From assembly GCF_016429255.1 (NCBI RefSeq), contig NZ_JAELUG010000055.1, positions 1-41,555 of the forward strand: a stretch of 41,555 bases of DNA. Direction: 5' to 3'. The notes under the pieces were generated by a model. The model worked only from the letters and a program-made list of their open reading frames with translations, was not told the origin of the DNA and ran no database searches. This DNA comes from Rhizobium sp. ASV8. GTDB taxonomy: Bacteria; Pseudomonadota; Alphaproteobacteria; Rhizobiales; Rhizobiaceae. This document shows, piece after piece, positions 32,250 to 40,923 of this stretch; position 1 is the stretch's first letter; each line of letters opens with the position of its first letter. Made by a program: the position numbers and the translations under genes.

Positions 32250-33200
32250 TCACCAACCCGGCAAAATCTGCCCGGCGCGCCGCGGATAAATGCGTGCGTA
32301 GGTCTTCACGTCGCCATCGAGATCATCGTCTACGACTGTCGGCGTGATGTTGTCCAGGCAGGCGGAGATGTGGGCGGTAATGGCGTTCATCAGCGATACC
32401 GAAAGCCCGGGCCGCTTCATGATGCCGATCTGCACCGGCGGCAGGGATGGGAAGCCGTCTGCCTGGGTCAATACCTTCATACCCGTGCGCAGCGCCGATT
32501 CCGGCATGACCGAAACCGCCATGCCCGCCAGCACCGCGGCGGCAACGACGGTGCAGGACCAACTGGTGAACAGGATCTGATATTCGCGGCCGCCGGCATC
32601 GAGCGCCGAGCAGGCGAGCTGGCGCCACTGACAGTCCCGCCGTCCGACGGCGAGCGGAATGGGCGCGTCGTCGCGCAGCGGGTGATTGGCCGACCCGACC
32701 CAGCAGAGCGGCTCCGTCCGCACCACATCAGACATCCGCTCGCGCGGATTGTGAGTAACGAGCGCGATATCCAGCTCGCCGCGATGCATGCGCTCGGCGA
32801 GATCGACCGAGGGCTCGCAAACGATATATAGCTCGACATTCGGATGCGTCTTGGCAAAACGGCCGATGATTTCGGGCATGTATCGGTCGGCATAATCGTC
32901 CGGCGTGCCAATGCGCAGCGTGCCTTCGAGACGGTTGTCGTCGAAGGCGGCGATGGCTTCATTGTTGAGGCGAATGATACGGCGGGCATAGTTCAGCAGC
33001 TTTTCGCCTTCCGCCGTCAGCCTGTTGCCGCGGCCATCCTTGATGAAAAGCTGCTTGCCGACACGCTCTTCCAGCCGGCGCATCTGCATGGAAACGGCCG
33101 ATTGCGTCTTGAACACGCGGTCGGCCGCCTTGGTGAAGCTGCCGGAATCCACGATTGCGATGAAGGTCTGCAACTGATCGATATCAAGCGGCGCGGACAT
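32250..33200 (-). CDS. LysR family transcriptional regulator
   Basis: The 316-residue protein has an N-terminal winged helix-turn-helix (residues 8-66; 'TFIAIVDSGSFTKAADRVFKTQSAVSMQMRRLEE'-type pattern) and a periplasmic-binding-like effector domain from about 92 to 295. The start ATG at 33200 has AGG a few bases upstream. It is divergent from the DUF1127 gene at 33401, and the 200-base gap holds a GC-rich hairpin. In rhizobia LysR and DUF1127 genes are frequently neighbours, so it may control that small gene. The effector is unknown. Confidence 0.9.
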   Translation of the reverse strand: MSAPLDIDQLQTFIAIVDSGSFTKAADRVFKTQSAVSMQMRRLEERVGKQLFIKDGRGNRLTAEGEKLLNYARRIIRLNNEAIAAFDDNRLEGTLRIGTPDDYADRYMPEIIGRFAKTHPNVELYIVCEPSVDLAERMHRGELDIALVTHNPRERMSDVVRTEPLCWVGSANHPLRDDAPIPLAVGRRDCQWRQLACSALDAGGREYQILFTSWSCTVVAAAVLAGMAVSVMPESALRTGMKVLTQADGFPSLPPVQIGIMKRPGLSVSLMNAITAHISACLDNITPTVVDDDLDGDVKTYARIYPRRAGQILPGW

Positions 33201-33336
33201 GGGCTTACCTATAAAGGAGTTTGATAGTTATCATTAGAAACATTCGTTGGACTGATCAATAGGCCTTTGGCATCTTCTAAATGCAATTCAGCATACCAAT
33301 CGAACAGACATTCCTGTTGAACTCCTCCCGGCCTGC

Positions 33337-33364
33337 GCCCCTTCCCCGATCCCTGGGGAGGGGC
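33337..33364 (+). other. GC-rich hairpin in the leader of the DUF1127 gene
   Basis: GCCCCTTCCCC pairs with GGGGAGGGGC around GATCCCT, with one bulged T, 37 bases before the start codon. There is no T run. It could be an RNA structure affecting translation, or a short palindromic repeat. Confidence 0.5.
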
Positions 33365-33400
33365 TCGGCTGGCGCGTGCCCCAGGGAAAGGATTACGGAA

Positions 33401-33694
33401 ATGCGCACGACAGATCAGACCCTCGGCCTCGCAACGCCATCGCTGTCCCTGACGGCGCGCATGATGCTTGCTTTCGGCAATGTGGCATTCGTCTGGCGCG
33501 CGCTCCGCAATCGCCGCGAGATCGATTACCTGAACGAACTGGACGACGGCCAGCTGCGCGATATCGGGCTCACCCGCCAGGATCTCAATGCGGCGCTGAC
33601 CACGTCGACCTTCTTCGAGGATCCGTCCAGCTACTTGACCCAGTCCGCGCGCCGCTGCGCGCGATCTTCGGTTTTCAGCAGCGCTGGCCGCTGA
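33401..33694 (+). CDS. DUF1127 domain small protein
   Basis: The 97-residue protein carries the DUF1127 (YjiS-like) core 'VWRALRNRREIDYLNELDDGQLRDIGLTRQDLNAAL' split over residues about 30-65, with arginine-rich flanks and a Ser/Arg C-terminal tail. DUF1127 proteins are abundant in Rhizobiaceae; in Agrobacterium some affect phosphate metabolism and RNA turnover (family knowledge). GGAA just before ATG and AAGGA further up are weak ribosome sites. It is divergent from a LysR regulator and ends with a strong terminator, so it forms its own unit. Confidence 0.88.
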   Translation: MRTTDQTLGLATPSLSLTARMMLAFGNVAFVWRALRNRREIDYLNELDDGQLRDIGLTRQDLNAALTTSTFFEDPSSYLTQSARRCARSSVFSSAGR

Positions 33695-33746
33695 TACCCG
33701 ACAACAGTTTCCCCGCAGGGTGATAGCCAATAAGCCCTGCTTCTTT

Positions 33747-33788
33747 CCCGGTGTTCGGCCCAACGGCCAACACCGGGTTTTTTCTTTT
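33747..33788 (+). terminator. rho-independent terminator after the DUF1127 gene
   Basis: CCCGGTGTT pairs with AACACCGGG, with an inner GGCC/GGCC pair, followed by TTTTTTCTTTT. It is a textbook structure 53 bases past the stop codon. Confidence 0.95.
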
Positions 33789-33795
33789 GCAGATG

Positions 33796-33867
33796 CTTTA
33801 TCTCATTGAATCTACGCATCAGGCTTTCCGAAAATCGATTCCGATTTTCGGGCCGATGCTGTAGTGG
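33796..33867 (-). repeat. mosaic intergenic repeat, inverted partner of 38553-38629
   Basis: The reverse complement of this stretch matches 38553-38629: CTACAGCATCGGCCCGAAAATC, then CTTTTCGGAAAGCCTGATG and CGTAGATTCAA.GAGATA.AGC. A stem GAAAATCG/CGATTTTC lies inside. The repeat puts a start-like codon in frame with the next gene and can mislead gene calling. Confidence 0.85.
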
Positions 33868-34009
33868 CGGATGGCATTCTCGACGGGAACTCGCCGGGCG
33901 CTTCTCCTGGAAATACCCCGAGATCATGCGCGGGCAAGTTGCTTCCGGCCGCAACTGTCTTATCTTACAGCCCGATTATCAGATCCGATTGAAAAGTAGG
34001 AATGCGACA

Positions 34010-34591
34010 ATGGCAACGGTGATCTTCTTCCACTCCGTCTACGGCTTGCGTTCGCTCGAACACGAAGCCGTCGAGCGTGTGCAGGCGGCGGGGCATAAGG
34101 CTTTCGCACCGGATCTCTATGACGGGCTGATTGCACGGACGATTGAGGAAGGCTTCGCATTCAAGGATGAAATCGGCTGGCCGACGATTTGCGAGCGCGC
34201 GGAATGGGCGTTGGCAGGGTTGCCGGCATCCACCGTGCTTGCCGGATTTTCCATGGGCGCCGCCGTAGCCGCAAGCCTTTGGCCCAAGCGTCAGAACACC
34301 GCCGGCATCCTGTTCCTCCACGGAATTGCTTCCATCGCCGACAACGCGCGCAAGGGCGTGTCGCTACAGCTTCATCTGGCCGAGCCGGATCCATTCGAAT
34401 CCGAGGAAGACGTTGCCGGTTGGCGGCAGGCCGTCGACCGGTCCGGGGTCGACGCAGAGATTTTCAGGTATCCGGGCGGCGGCGGCCATCTCTACACCGA
34501 TGCCAGCCTGCCGGACTACAATGCTGGGGACGCCAATCTCACATGGACGCGTGTCCTGAATTTCCTTGACGCGATCGATGCCAAAGCATGA
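34010..34591 (+). CDS. dienelactone hydrolase family protein
   Basis: The 193-residue protein has an alpha/beta hydrolase fold: first strand 'MATVIFFHSVYGLR', 'AGHKAFAPDLYDG' , nucleophile elbow 'LAGFSMGAAVAAS' with Ser81, and 'YPGGGGHLYTD' with His160. The nucleophile is serine, not the cysteine of classical dienelactone hydrolases, which suggests an esterase-like activity on an unknown ester or lactone. The start at 34010 gives the normal family length. The longer in-frame reading from 33806 begins inside a dispersed repeat and is not credible. It has no operon partner. Confidence 0.87.
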   Translation: MATVIFFHSVYGLRSLEHEAVERVQAAGHKAFAPDLYDGLIARTIEEGFAFKDEIGWPTICERAEWALAGLPASTVLAGFSMGAAVAASLWPKRQNTAGILFLHGIASIADNARKGVSLQLHLAEPDPFESEEDVAGWRQAVDRSGVDAEIFRYPGGGGHLYTDASLPDYNAGDANLTWTRVLNFLDAIDAKA

Positions 34592-34638
34592 TGCCGGGAC
34601 GTGTGAACGGTTGCCGCTCGACGCCTCGCTTGGCTGCA

Positions 34639-34732
34639 TAATTCCTTAGATCGGAATCGATTTGCGGATGAAATTTTGCAGCAAATTTAAAGTGCTACAG
34701 CGCCCTTCGCGCGTCACATATGGCGCGCGGCG
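34639..34732 (+). repeat. dispersed palindromic repeat, copy 2 (partner at 24174-24225)
   Basis: The last 52 bases (34681-34732) match 24174-24225 at about 44 positions. The first part adds ATTCC-N7-GGAAT and a TTTTGCAGCAAA segment, giving a longer, more complete element. It lies downstream of the hydrolase gene and 147 bases before the ABC-F start. No gene is visible from 34592 to 34872. Confidence 0.8.
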
Positions 34733-34878
34733 CTGCAGGCGCAAGCCAACCGGACTTGAAACGGCGCAACTTGTCGCTTAGTTTATAGGCATCGTTGATA
34801 CCAACAGGATGTGTGCCGCAATGGATTCTACCTCGACCGCAATGTCTTTCAGCCTTGCCATCGGGGAAATTCGTGCTC

Positions 34879-36486
34879 ATGCCCATATCCATCGTTCTAT
34901 CCAATCTTTCGTGGTCCACGCCTGACGGCCGGCCGCTTCTTTCCAATCTCGATCTGAGCTTCGGCGCCGAGCGCACCGGCCTTGTTGGTCGCAATGGCGT
35001 CGGCAAGACGACATTGATCAAACTCGTCGCCGGGGAACTGCAGCCGCAATCCGGCACGATTTCCTTCAACGGCAAATTGGGAATCCTGCGCCAGAGCGTG
35101 CAGGTGCGGGCCGAAGAAACCGTTGCCGATCTTTTCGGTGCGCGCGAGGCGCTGGCCATTTTGAAGCGTGCGGAGGCGGGTGAGGCGACGAACGAAGACC
35201 TTGCCGCGGCCGACTGGACGCTTGAACAGCGCATCGCCTCGGCGCTCGATCGCGTCGGGCTTGCGGTCACGGCGGAAACGCGCCTCGTGACTTTGTCCGG
35301 GGGGCAGCGCACGCGCTGCGGCCTTGCCGCCCTCATCGTCGACGATCCAGATTTCCTGATCCTCGATGAACCTACCAACAACCTGGATCGCGACGGCCGT
35401 AAGGCAGTGATCGATCTGCTGGCGGGCTGGAGGGCAGGTGCCATCGTCATCAGCCATGATCGGGAGCTGCTCGATAGCATGGATGCGATCGTCGAGCTGA
35501 CGTCGCTCGGTGCCTCGCGCTATGGTGGCAATTGGACAGAGTATCGACAGCGGAAGGCACTGGAGCTCTCTGCAGCCGAGCATGATTTCGCCGAAGCCGA
35601 GAAGCGCGTCGCCGAAGTGGAGAAAAGCGCTCAGGCGGCGGTCGAGCGTCAGGCCAGACGAGACAAGGCCGGCCGGAAAACGGCGGCCAAGGGCGGCATA
35701 CCGCGCATCCTGCTTGGCGGCATGAAAGAGCGAGCCGAAACGACCGGCGCCGAGAACACGCGGCTTGCCGAGCGGCGGCGCGGACAGGCCTTGCAGGATG
35801 CCGCGGCCGCCCGCGAAAAGATCGAGGTCCTGCAGCCCCTGACGGTCAAGGTTCCGACATCAGGCCTGCCGGCAAATCGGACCGTGCTCAGGCTGGGAGG
35901 CATCACCGCAGGCTATGATCCCGAACAGCCGATCTTTCGCAATCTAGATTTCGTCATGACAGGACCGGAGCGTGTCGCCATCACCGGGCCGAACGGGTCG
36001 GGCAAGACGACGCTGCTGGCGCTGATATCAGGCAAACTGGAACCGTGGAAAGGGACAGTGCGTGTCGTTGCCTCAGCTTTATTGGACCAGAGGGTCAGTT
36101 TCCTCGATCCGTCGCTGTCGATCAGGGACAATTTCCGCAGGATCAATCCGGACGCAGACGAGAACGCCTGTCGCGCTGCCCTGGCACGGTTCATGTTCCG
36201 CGCCGATGCCGCGTTGCAGATCGTGTCGAGCCTAAGTGGCGGGCAGCTTCTGCGCGCCGGGCTTGCCTGCGTGCTCGGCGGCTCGGTGCCGCCGTCGCTG
36301 CTGATCCTGGACGAGCCAACAAACCATCTGGATATCGATTCGATCGCAGCCGTCGAAGCTGGGTTGCGTGCCTTTGATGGCGCGCTGCTGGTCGTCAGCC
36401 ACGACGAGGTGTTTCTCGACAATATCGGCATAGAAAGACGGCTCGAGCTTCCAGCGCGAACCGTCTCGGCATCGCCGAATGCTTGA
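34879..36486 (+). CDS. ABC-F family ATPase
   Basis: The 535-residue protein contains two ABC ATPase domains in one chain with no membrane segment. Domain 1 has Walker A 'GRNGVGKTTL', signature 'LSGGQRTR' and Walker B 'FLILDEPTNNLD'; domain 2 has 'GPNGSGKTTL', 'LSGGQLLRAGLA' and 'LLILDEPTNHLD'. A charged linker (about residues 225-300, rich in Ala, Glu, Arg and Lys) joins them. This is the ABC-F layout; these proteins bind ribosomes near the E site and aid stalled translation or antibiotic resistance. GTG at 34873 is an alternative start with a better GGGGA spacing. It is not assignable to EttA, Uup or a resistance factor from sequence alone. Confidence 0.9.
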   Translation: MPISIVLSNLSWSTPDGRPLLSNLDLSFGAERTGLVGRNGVGKTTLIKLVAGELQPQSGTISFNGKLGILRQSVQVRAEETVADLFGAREALAILKRAEAGEATNEDLAAADWTLEQRIASALDRVGLAVTAETRLVTLSGGQRTRCGLAALIVDDPDFLILDEPTNNLDRDGRKAVIDLLAGWRAGAIVISHDRELLDSMDAIVELTSLGASRYGGNWTEYRQRKALELSAAEHDFAEAEKRVAEVEKSAQAAVERQARRDKAGRKTAAKGGIPRILLGGMKERAETTGAENTRLAERRRGQALQDAAAAREKIEVLQPLTVKVPTSGLPANRTVLRLGGITAGYDPEQPIFRNLDFVMTGPERVAITGPNGSGKTTLLALISGKLEPWKGTVRVVASALLDQRVSFLDPSLSIRDNFRRINPDADENACRAALARFMFRADAALQIVSSLSGGQLLRAGLACVLGGSVPPSLLILDEPTNHLDIDSIAAVEAGLRAFDGALLVVSHDEVFLDNIGIERRLELPARTVSASPNA

Positions 36487-36495
36487 TCGGCGCTG

Positions 36496-37374
36496 TCAGG
36501 CGTGACTGGGACCCGCGATGCGATCGAGTTCCGTGATCGCATCGCCGGGCAGCGCCAGGCCGGCTGCGGCGATATTCTGCTGCAGGTGGGCGAGCGACGA
36601 CGTGCCCGGAATGAGGAGAATATTCGGCGCACGATGCAGAAGCCACGCGAGGGCGACCTGCATCGGCGTCGCGTTCAGGCGTGTGGCGACATCGGAGAGG
36701 ATGGAGGATTGCAGCGGCGTGAAACCGCCGAGGGGGAAGAACGGCACATAGGCGATCCCGTCTCGTCCCAGCTCGTCGATCAACGCATCATCCGTACGCT
36801 GTGCGAGATTGTAGAGATTCTGCACGCAGACGATTTGCGCGATCTTGCGGCCCTCTGCGATCTGGTTGCGTGTGACGTTGCTGAGCCCAATATGGCGCAC
36901 GAGCCCCTCACGCTGCAGTTCCGCAAGGGCAGTCAACGGCGCTTCGATGGAGCCTTCGATCGGGTGATGCGGGCTGAACATGATGCGGAGATTGACGACA
37001 TCGAGCACGTCGAGCTGGAGGTTGCGCAGATTGTCGTGCACCGCCTGCTTCAGCTCGTCCGCTGCAAATGCCGGCAGCCAGGATGCATCGGTGCCGCGCC
37101 GCGCGCCGATCTTGGTGACGATGACTAGATCGTCGCGATAGGGATGGAGCGCCTCGCGGATCAGTCGATTGGTAACATGCGGCCCGTAGAAATCGCTGGT
37201 GTCGATATGGTCGACGCCGGAAACCACGGCCTCGCGCAGAACGGCAATGGCTGTGTCGTGGTCCTTCGGCGGGCCGAAGACGCCGGGCCCTGCGAGCTGC
37301 ATGGCACCGTAGCCTAGCCGTTTGACGCGGCGGTCGCCAAGAGTGAAGCTGCCGGATTGATTGATGCTGGACAT
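36496..37374 (-). CDS. aldo/keto reductase
   Basis: The 292-residue protein has the AKR barrel: 'LGYGAMQLAGPGVFG' at the start, catalytic Asp-Tyr in 'HIDTSDFYGPHVTNRLIREAL', catalytic Lys in 'IVTKIGARR', 'VRHIGLSNVTRNQI' and the NADPH site 'ILLIPGTSSLAHLQQNIAAA'. The AKR13-like pattern suggests reduction of carbonyl compounds with NADPH. ATG 37374 is taken as start because GGAG lies six bases upstream; a longer reading adds 24 non-family residues. It converges with the ABC-F gene, leaving nine bases between them. Confidence 0.92.
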   Translation of the reverse strand: MSSINQSGSFTLGDRRVKRLGYGAMQLAGPGVFGPPKDHDTAIAVLREAVVSGVDHIDTSDFYGPHVTNRLIREALHPYRDDLVIVTKIGARRGTDASWLPAFAADELKQAVHDNLRNLQLDVLDVVNLRIMFSPHHPIEGSIEAPLTALAELQREGLVRHIGLSNVTRNQIAEGRKIAQIVCVQNLYNLAQRTDDALIDELGRDGIAYVPFFPLGGFTPLQSSILSDVATRLNATPMQVALAWLLHRAPNILLIPGTSSLAHLQQNIAAAGLALPGDAITELDRIAGPSHA

Positions 37375-37478
37375 GGCTGTCTCCCTTTCAAGATGAAGCA
37401 GAGATAGGCTAAGTCTCAGTGTATGATAACTGGGTGCAATCTGCACGGGCTGTGCAGAATTTCGAACAGTGACTAAAT

Positions 37479-38348
37479 TTAGCTTTGTTTCGGCGTCGCC
37501 TTGCCGTCAGCCTGCAGATAGCTGTCGAAGATTGCTTCCATGTTCTTTTGATAGTTCTTCTGCACTTCCAGGCCGCTGTCGAACATGGCGTTGAACATGT
37601 CGGTATAGGCGGCCATGTCGACGCCGGCGGTGGGCTGTGCCTTCGGCTCTTCCTTTGCCGGGGCAGCCGGCATCGGAAAGTTCTTCATCATGTCCTGAAA
37701 CGCCTTGGCGAAAGGATTGTCGAGGAAGGGATTGGCAGTTGCGGCCTTCTCGCGCTTGGTCGGATCGGCCCCGAACATCAGTTCCATCGCCTGGGTGAAA
37801 GGATTGTCGAAGATGCTCGCCTGCGGGGTCGGTCGCTGCTTTGGCGCGAAGCCAATGGTCTGCAGCCAGCCTTGCATCATCTCGCCCATGGCGGTGTTGA
37901 GGAAGGGGTTGGACATCGGCGGAATCTGGCCGCTGGTCTCCTTGAAGAGCCCGCCCATCAGCGTGTCGGCCATCGCGGGCAGCATGCGTTTGTAGACTTC
38001 CTGGCCGATGCCGGTCATCTGCGCGGCCTGGGCGGCGATCGCACGCGAGACGTCCTTGGAGCCGAATAGTCGCGCCAGCACATTGTTGCCGTCGGTGATG
38101 CCTTCGGGGGTAAAGGCCTTGCTCATGTCCTCGAAATATTTGGCATAGCTGCCTGACGTAATGTCCTGCATGACGCCCATGAAATTATAAGGGTCGGTCG
38201 CACTGCGCTTGAAGCCCGTGGAAAAGGCGGGCATCAAGGCGGCCATTGCCTTCGTGGCCTGTTCCTGCGCGAGATTGAACTGCTTGGCCATGGCCTCGGT
38301 GGCGGCGCCGTTCTGTGCCTGCATCATCATGTCGAAGAGTGGCAGCAT
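37479..38348 (-). CDS. DUF937 domain-containing protein
   Basis: The 289-residue protein begins 'MLPLFDMMMQAQNGAATEAM' and follows the DUF937 pattern over about residues 1-145 (helical, with 'AMAALMPAFSTGFKRSATDPYNF' and 'GMGEVYKRMLPAMADTLMGGL'-like blocks). The second half is Pro/Ala rich with repeated 'NPF' units ('SNPFLN', 'DNPFTQAM', 'NPFLDNPFAKAFQDMM'), then a helical end 'MFNAMFDSGLEVQKNYQKNM' that resembles phasin-like sequence. It has no signal peptide or known active site. Function is unknown. RIME-like repeats occupy its upstream side. Confidence 0.85.
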   Translation of the reverse strand: MLPLFDMMMQAQNGAATEAMAKQFNLAQEQATKAMAALMPAFSTGFKRSATDPYNFMGVMQDITSGSYAKYFEDMSKAFTPEGITDGNNVLARLFGSKDVSRAIAAQAAQMTGIGQEVYKRMLPAMADTLMGGLFKETSGQIPPMSNPFLNTAMGEMMQGWLQTIGFAPKQRPTPQASIFDNPFTQAMELMFGADPTKREKAATANPFLDNPFAKAFQDMMKNFPMPAAPAKEEPKAQPTAGVDMAAYTDMFNAMFDSGLEVQKNYQKNMEAIFDSYLQADGKATPKQS

Positions 38349-38412
38349 CGAAGTCCCTTTCCCCGCAGTGAGGCCGCTTCGGAATCAGGCGGCGCTTGAT
38401 TCCGATACTATA

Positions 38413-38469
38413 GAGCACTTCCGGGAAAAGTGCGTAGCGGTTTTCGGTCCGGAATGCGGGAAAACAAAG
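38413..38469 (+). repeat. RIME-like palindromic repeat, copy B (partner of 549-605)
   Basis: This copy shares GAGCA..TTCC.GGAAA..GCG.AGCGGTTTTC..CCGGAATGC with 549-605. It is the first module of a block of repeats that fills the 339 bases between the DUF937 gene and gshA. Confidence 0.6.
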
Positions 38470-38470
38470 A

Positions 38471-38659
38471 GATAGAGCGTCTTCGCGCTTCCGAAAGAAC
38501 GCACGACGCTCTGGCGGGAAAAAAGGGGGCGCATACCGTTTCTGCCTTCGTGCCGCTACAGCATCGGCCCGAAAATCTGACACGCTTTTCGGAAAGCCTG
38601 ATGCGTAGATTCAAGGAGATAGAGCGTCTTTGTGCGTCCAAAAGGAAGCACGACGCTCT
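38471..38659 (+). repeat. composite intergenic repeat with two copies of an AGAGCGTC hairpin
   Basis: Two similar 40-odd-base hairpin modules, each with arms AGAGCGTC and GACGCTCT, lie at 38474-38512 and 38621-38659. Between them sits the element 38553-38629, which is repeated in inverted orientation at 33796-33867. The block holds no gene. Layout and palindromes fit rhizobial intergenic mosaic elements. Confidence 0.75.
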
Positions 38660-38687
38660 AGGAGCAGGAAGGCAGACAAGCGTATGA

Positions 38688-40061
38688 TCAGTATTGATAT
38701 TCCTCGAAGATCGGCTCGACGGACTGGTTCCAGCGCCCGTTGTAAAGCATCAAGAGATCGTCGGCGAGCGTGCCCTTCTTGGCGAGCACTTCCTCGAGCG
38801 GTGCGAGGAACACGGTTTCGTCCTGCCCATCGCCGTTCAACCGACCGCGGTTCTTGAGGCCGAGGCGGGAAATGCCGACGACTTCGCGCGCTACATCCAG
38901 CAGGCTATGGCCCTTGATCGAGGCCTTCAGGCCTTCTGCCGGCACCACGTTCCGCAGCGCATTGACGTCGTCGAAGCTCCAGTTCTTGGTCAGCTCGTCG
39001 GCTGCTGCCAGTGCTTCGTCATCATAGAGCAGGCCGACCCAGAAGGCCGGCAGCGCACAGATGCGGCGCCAGGGGCCGCCGTCCGCGCCACGCATTTCGA
39101 GGAAGCGCTTCAGGCGCACATCGGGGAAGAGCGTTGAGAGATGGTTCGTCCAGTCGCCCATCGTCGGTTCCCAATCGGTGATTTCGCCCTTCAGCGCGCC
39201 GTCCATGAACTGGCGGAAGGTGACATGCGTACAGTCGTGGTAACGACCGTCGCGCACGACGAAATACATGGGAACGTCGAGCGCCCACTTTACATAATCT
39301 TCAAAACCGAAATCGTCGCGGAAGGTAAAATCGAGCAGGCCGCCACGGCGATTGTCGGTGTCCTTCCAGATTTCGCCGCGCCAGGATGAAAGCCCGTTCG
39401 GTTTCCCTTCGGTGAAGGGCGAGGAGGCGAAGAGCGCTGTTGCCAGCGACTGCAGCTTCATCGATACGCGCATCTTGTTGCGCATGTCGGCTTCCGACGA
39501 GAAGTCGAGATTCACCTGGATCGTGCAGGTGCGATACATCATATCGAGACCCATGGTGCCGACCTTCGGCATATAGCGGGTCATGATCTCATAGCGCGAT
39601 TTCGGCATGCGCGGCGTTTCGGCCAGCGTCCATTTCGGGCTGCCGCCGACGCCGAGGAAGCGGATGCCCATGGGCTCGGCAATTTCGCGCACGGCCGCCA
39701 GATGGTTGTTCGATTCCTTGCAGGTCTCGTGAATGGTTTCGAGCGGCGCGCCGGAAAGTTCGAACTGGCCACCCGGCTCGATAGAGATGGCGCCCATGCC
39801 TGTGGGTTCGCCAAGGCCGATGATGTTTTCGCCGTCCATGATCGGATCCCAGCCGCTCTTCTTCTGCAGCCCCTTAAGAAGCGCGGAAATGCTGGCATCG
39901 CCGAAGTAGGGCACGGGGCTGTTGTCGGCGCGGAAGAACACGAACTTTTCGTGCTCGGTGCCGATGCGGAACTTCTCTTTCGGCTTGTTGCCGGCGGCCA
40001 GATAGGCCGTCATTTCCGAGACCGAGGAGAGCGGAGTCTGGTCGGTAGTATCGCGCGCCAT
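38688..40061 (-). CDS. gshA: glutamate-cysteine ligase (plant/alphaproteobacterial type)
   Basis: The 457-residue enzyme joins glutamate and cysteine with ATP, the first step of glutathione synthesis. It belongs to the GCS2 plant-type class: 'FRIGTEHEKFVF' (residues about 31-42), 'GGQFELSGAPLETIHETC' (about 97-114), 'RTCTIQVNLDFSSEADM', and 'FPDVRLKRFLEMRGADGGPW' near the middle. Two cysteines that act as a redox switch in plant enzymes cannot be assigned with confidence here. ATG 40061 is preceded by AAGG seven bases ahead. rsmE lies upstream on the same strand, separated by a gene on the other strand. Glutathione would also serve the MAPEG and VOC proteins of this window. Confidence 0.95.
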   Translation of the reverse strand: MARDTTDQTPLSSVSEMTAYLAAGNKPKEKFRIGTEHEKFVFFRADNSPVPYFGDASISALLKGLQKKSGWDPIMDGENIIGLGEPTGMGAISIEPGGQFELSGAPLETIHETCKESNNHLAAVREIAEPMGIRFLGVGGSPKWTLAETPRMPKSRYEIMTRYMPKVGTMGLDMMYRTCTIQVNLDFSSEADMRNKMRVSMKLQSLATALFASSPFTEGKPNGLSSWRGEIWKDTDNRRGGLLDFTFRDDFGFEDYVKWALDVPMYFVVRDGRYHDCTHVTFRQFMDGALKGEITDWEPTMGDWTNHLSTLFPDVRLKRFLEMRGADGGPWRRICALPAFWVGLLYDDEALAAADELTKNWSFDDVNALRNVVPAEGLKASIKGHSLLDVAREVVGISRLGLKNRGRLNGDGQDETVFLAPLEEVLAKKGTLADDLLMLYNGRWNQSVEPIFEEYQY

Positions 40062-40304
40062 GGTATTACCTTAGATCTCGGAGGAGAACCCGCGCCAGTC
40101 GCAGGTCAATTGGAGGGTGATTGACGCGGATTGAGGTACGGTGCAAGTGAATTTCTTTCAAGGGTCGTTCAAAAAAATAGGATTTTATGTCTCGCAACTG
40201 CATCACACCCGTGACAGACGGCGGCATATTTGCACAAGCGTACAAGACATCTCGCTACTCGCATCGATAGTTTTGCCTCCACTGACATCAGGCGGAGCAT
40301 ATCG

Positions 40305-40919
40305 ATGAACGGTCCAAACGGGCTTTATTACCCTATATTGACGTTGCTTTTGACCTCGCTGGTCATCGTGGGAAGTCCCGGCCCCTCGACGATCAGCGCG
40401 ACGGCGATGGGCGCGGCCTATGGCTTCCAGCGGTCGCTCGGCTATGTCTGCGGCCTTATCGCGGGCACTGTTGCGGTATTGTTGGCTGTTGCGGCCGGTG
40501 TGGTTGCGATCCTGCTCTCCGTGCCGCACGGAGCTTTTGTGCTGACGGTGCTCTCGGCCGTCTATATTCTTTATCTCGCCTTCAAGATCGCCACTGCCCC
40601 GCCGCTGTCTCGCCGGGAAGATCAGGCATCGGCTCCCGCCTTCTCCGGCGGCTTCCTGTTGGCTGTCGCCAATCCAAAGGCCTATCTCGCGATCGCGGCC
40701 GTTTTTGCCGGGGTCAGCCTGTTTCACGACCAGAGGCTACTCGACGTCACCGTCAAGATTACGCTTCTGGCCGGGATGATCGTCGCCATTCACATGATAT
40801 GGCTTTTCGTCGGCGTTTCGCTTTCGCGCTTCCTTCAAGATCCGGCGGTCTCGCGGATCGTCAACGTCGCGCTGGCGATCCTGCTGATCGTTGCGACCAT
40901 CGTCGCTATATTGGAGTAA
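40305..40919 (+). CDS. LysE family amino-acid exporter
   Basis: The 204-residue membrane protein has six predicted helices and the LysE/RhtB signature 'LLLTSLVIVGSPGPSTISATAMGAAYG' at the N-terminus, with 'AVANPKAYLAIAAVF' near the middle. Family members export amino acids or related small molecules using the proton gradient. The start at 40305 has GGCGGAG seven bases ahead. It sits between gshA and rsmE on the other strand and converges with rsmE, leaving four bases between the stops. The exported molecule is unknown. Confidence 0.9.
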   Translation: MNGPNGLYYPILTLLLTSLVIVGSPGPSTISATAMGAAYGFQRSLGYVCGLIAGTVAVLLAVAAGVVAILLSVPHGAFVLTVLSAVYILYLAFKIATAPPLSRREDQASAPAFSGGFLLAVANPKAYLAIAAVFAGVSLFHDQRLLDVTVKITLLAGMIVAIHMIWLFVGVSLSRFLQDPAVSRIVNVALAILLIVATIVAILE

Positions 40920-40923
40920 GGTC

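Noticed and set aside
38413..38659. Possible CRISPR-like array because of repeated palindromic units
   Set aside because: Only two hairpin copies exist, they differ in sequence, and the intervening part is itself a dispersed repeat. There are no regular spacers and no cas genes.
40062..40304. Regulatory RNA or riboswitch in the gshA/LysE gap
   Set aside because: Apart from an A-rich run near 40170 I saw no stable conserved structure or terminator pattern.
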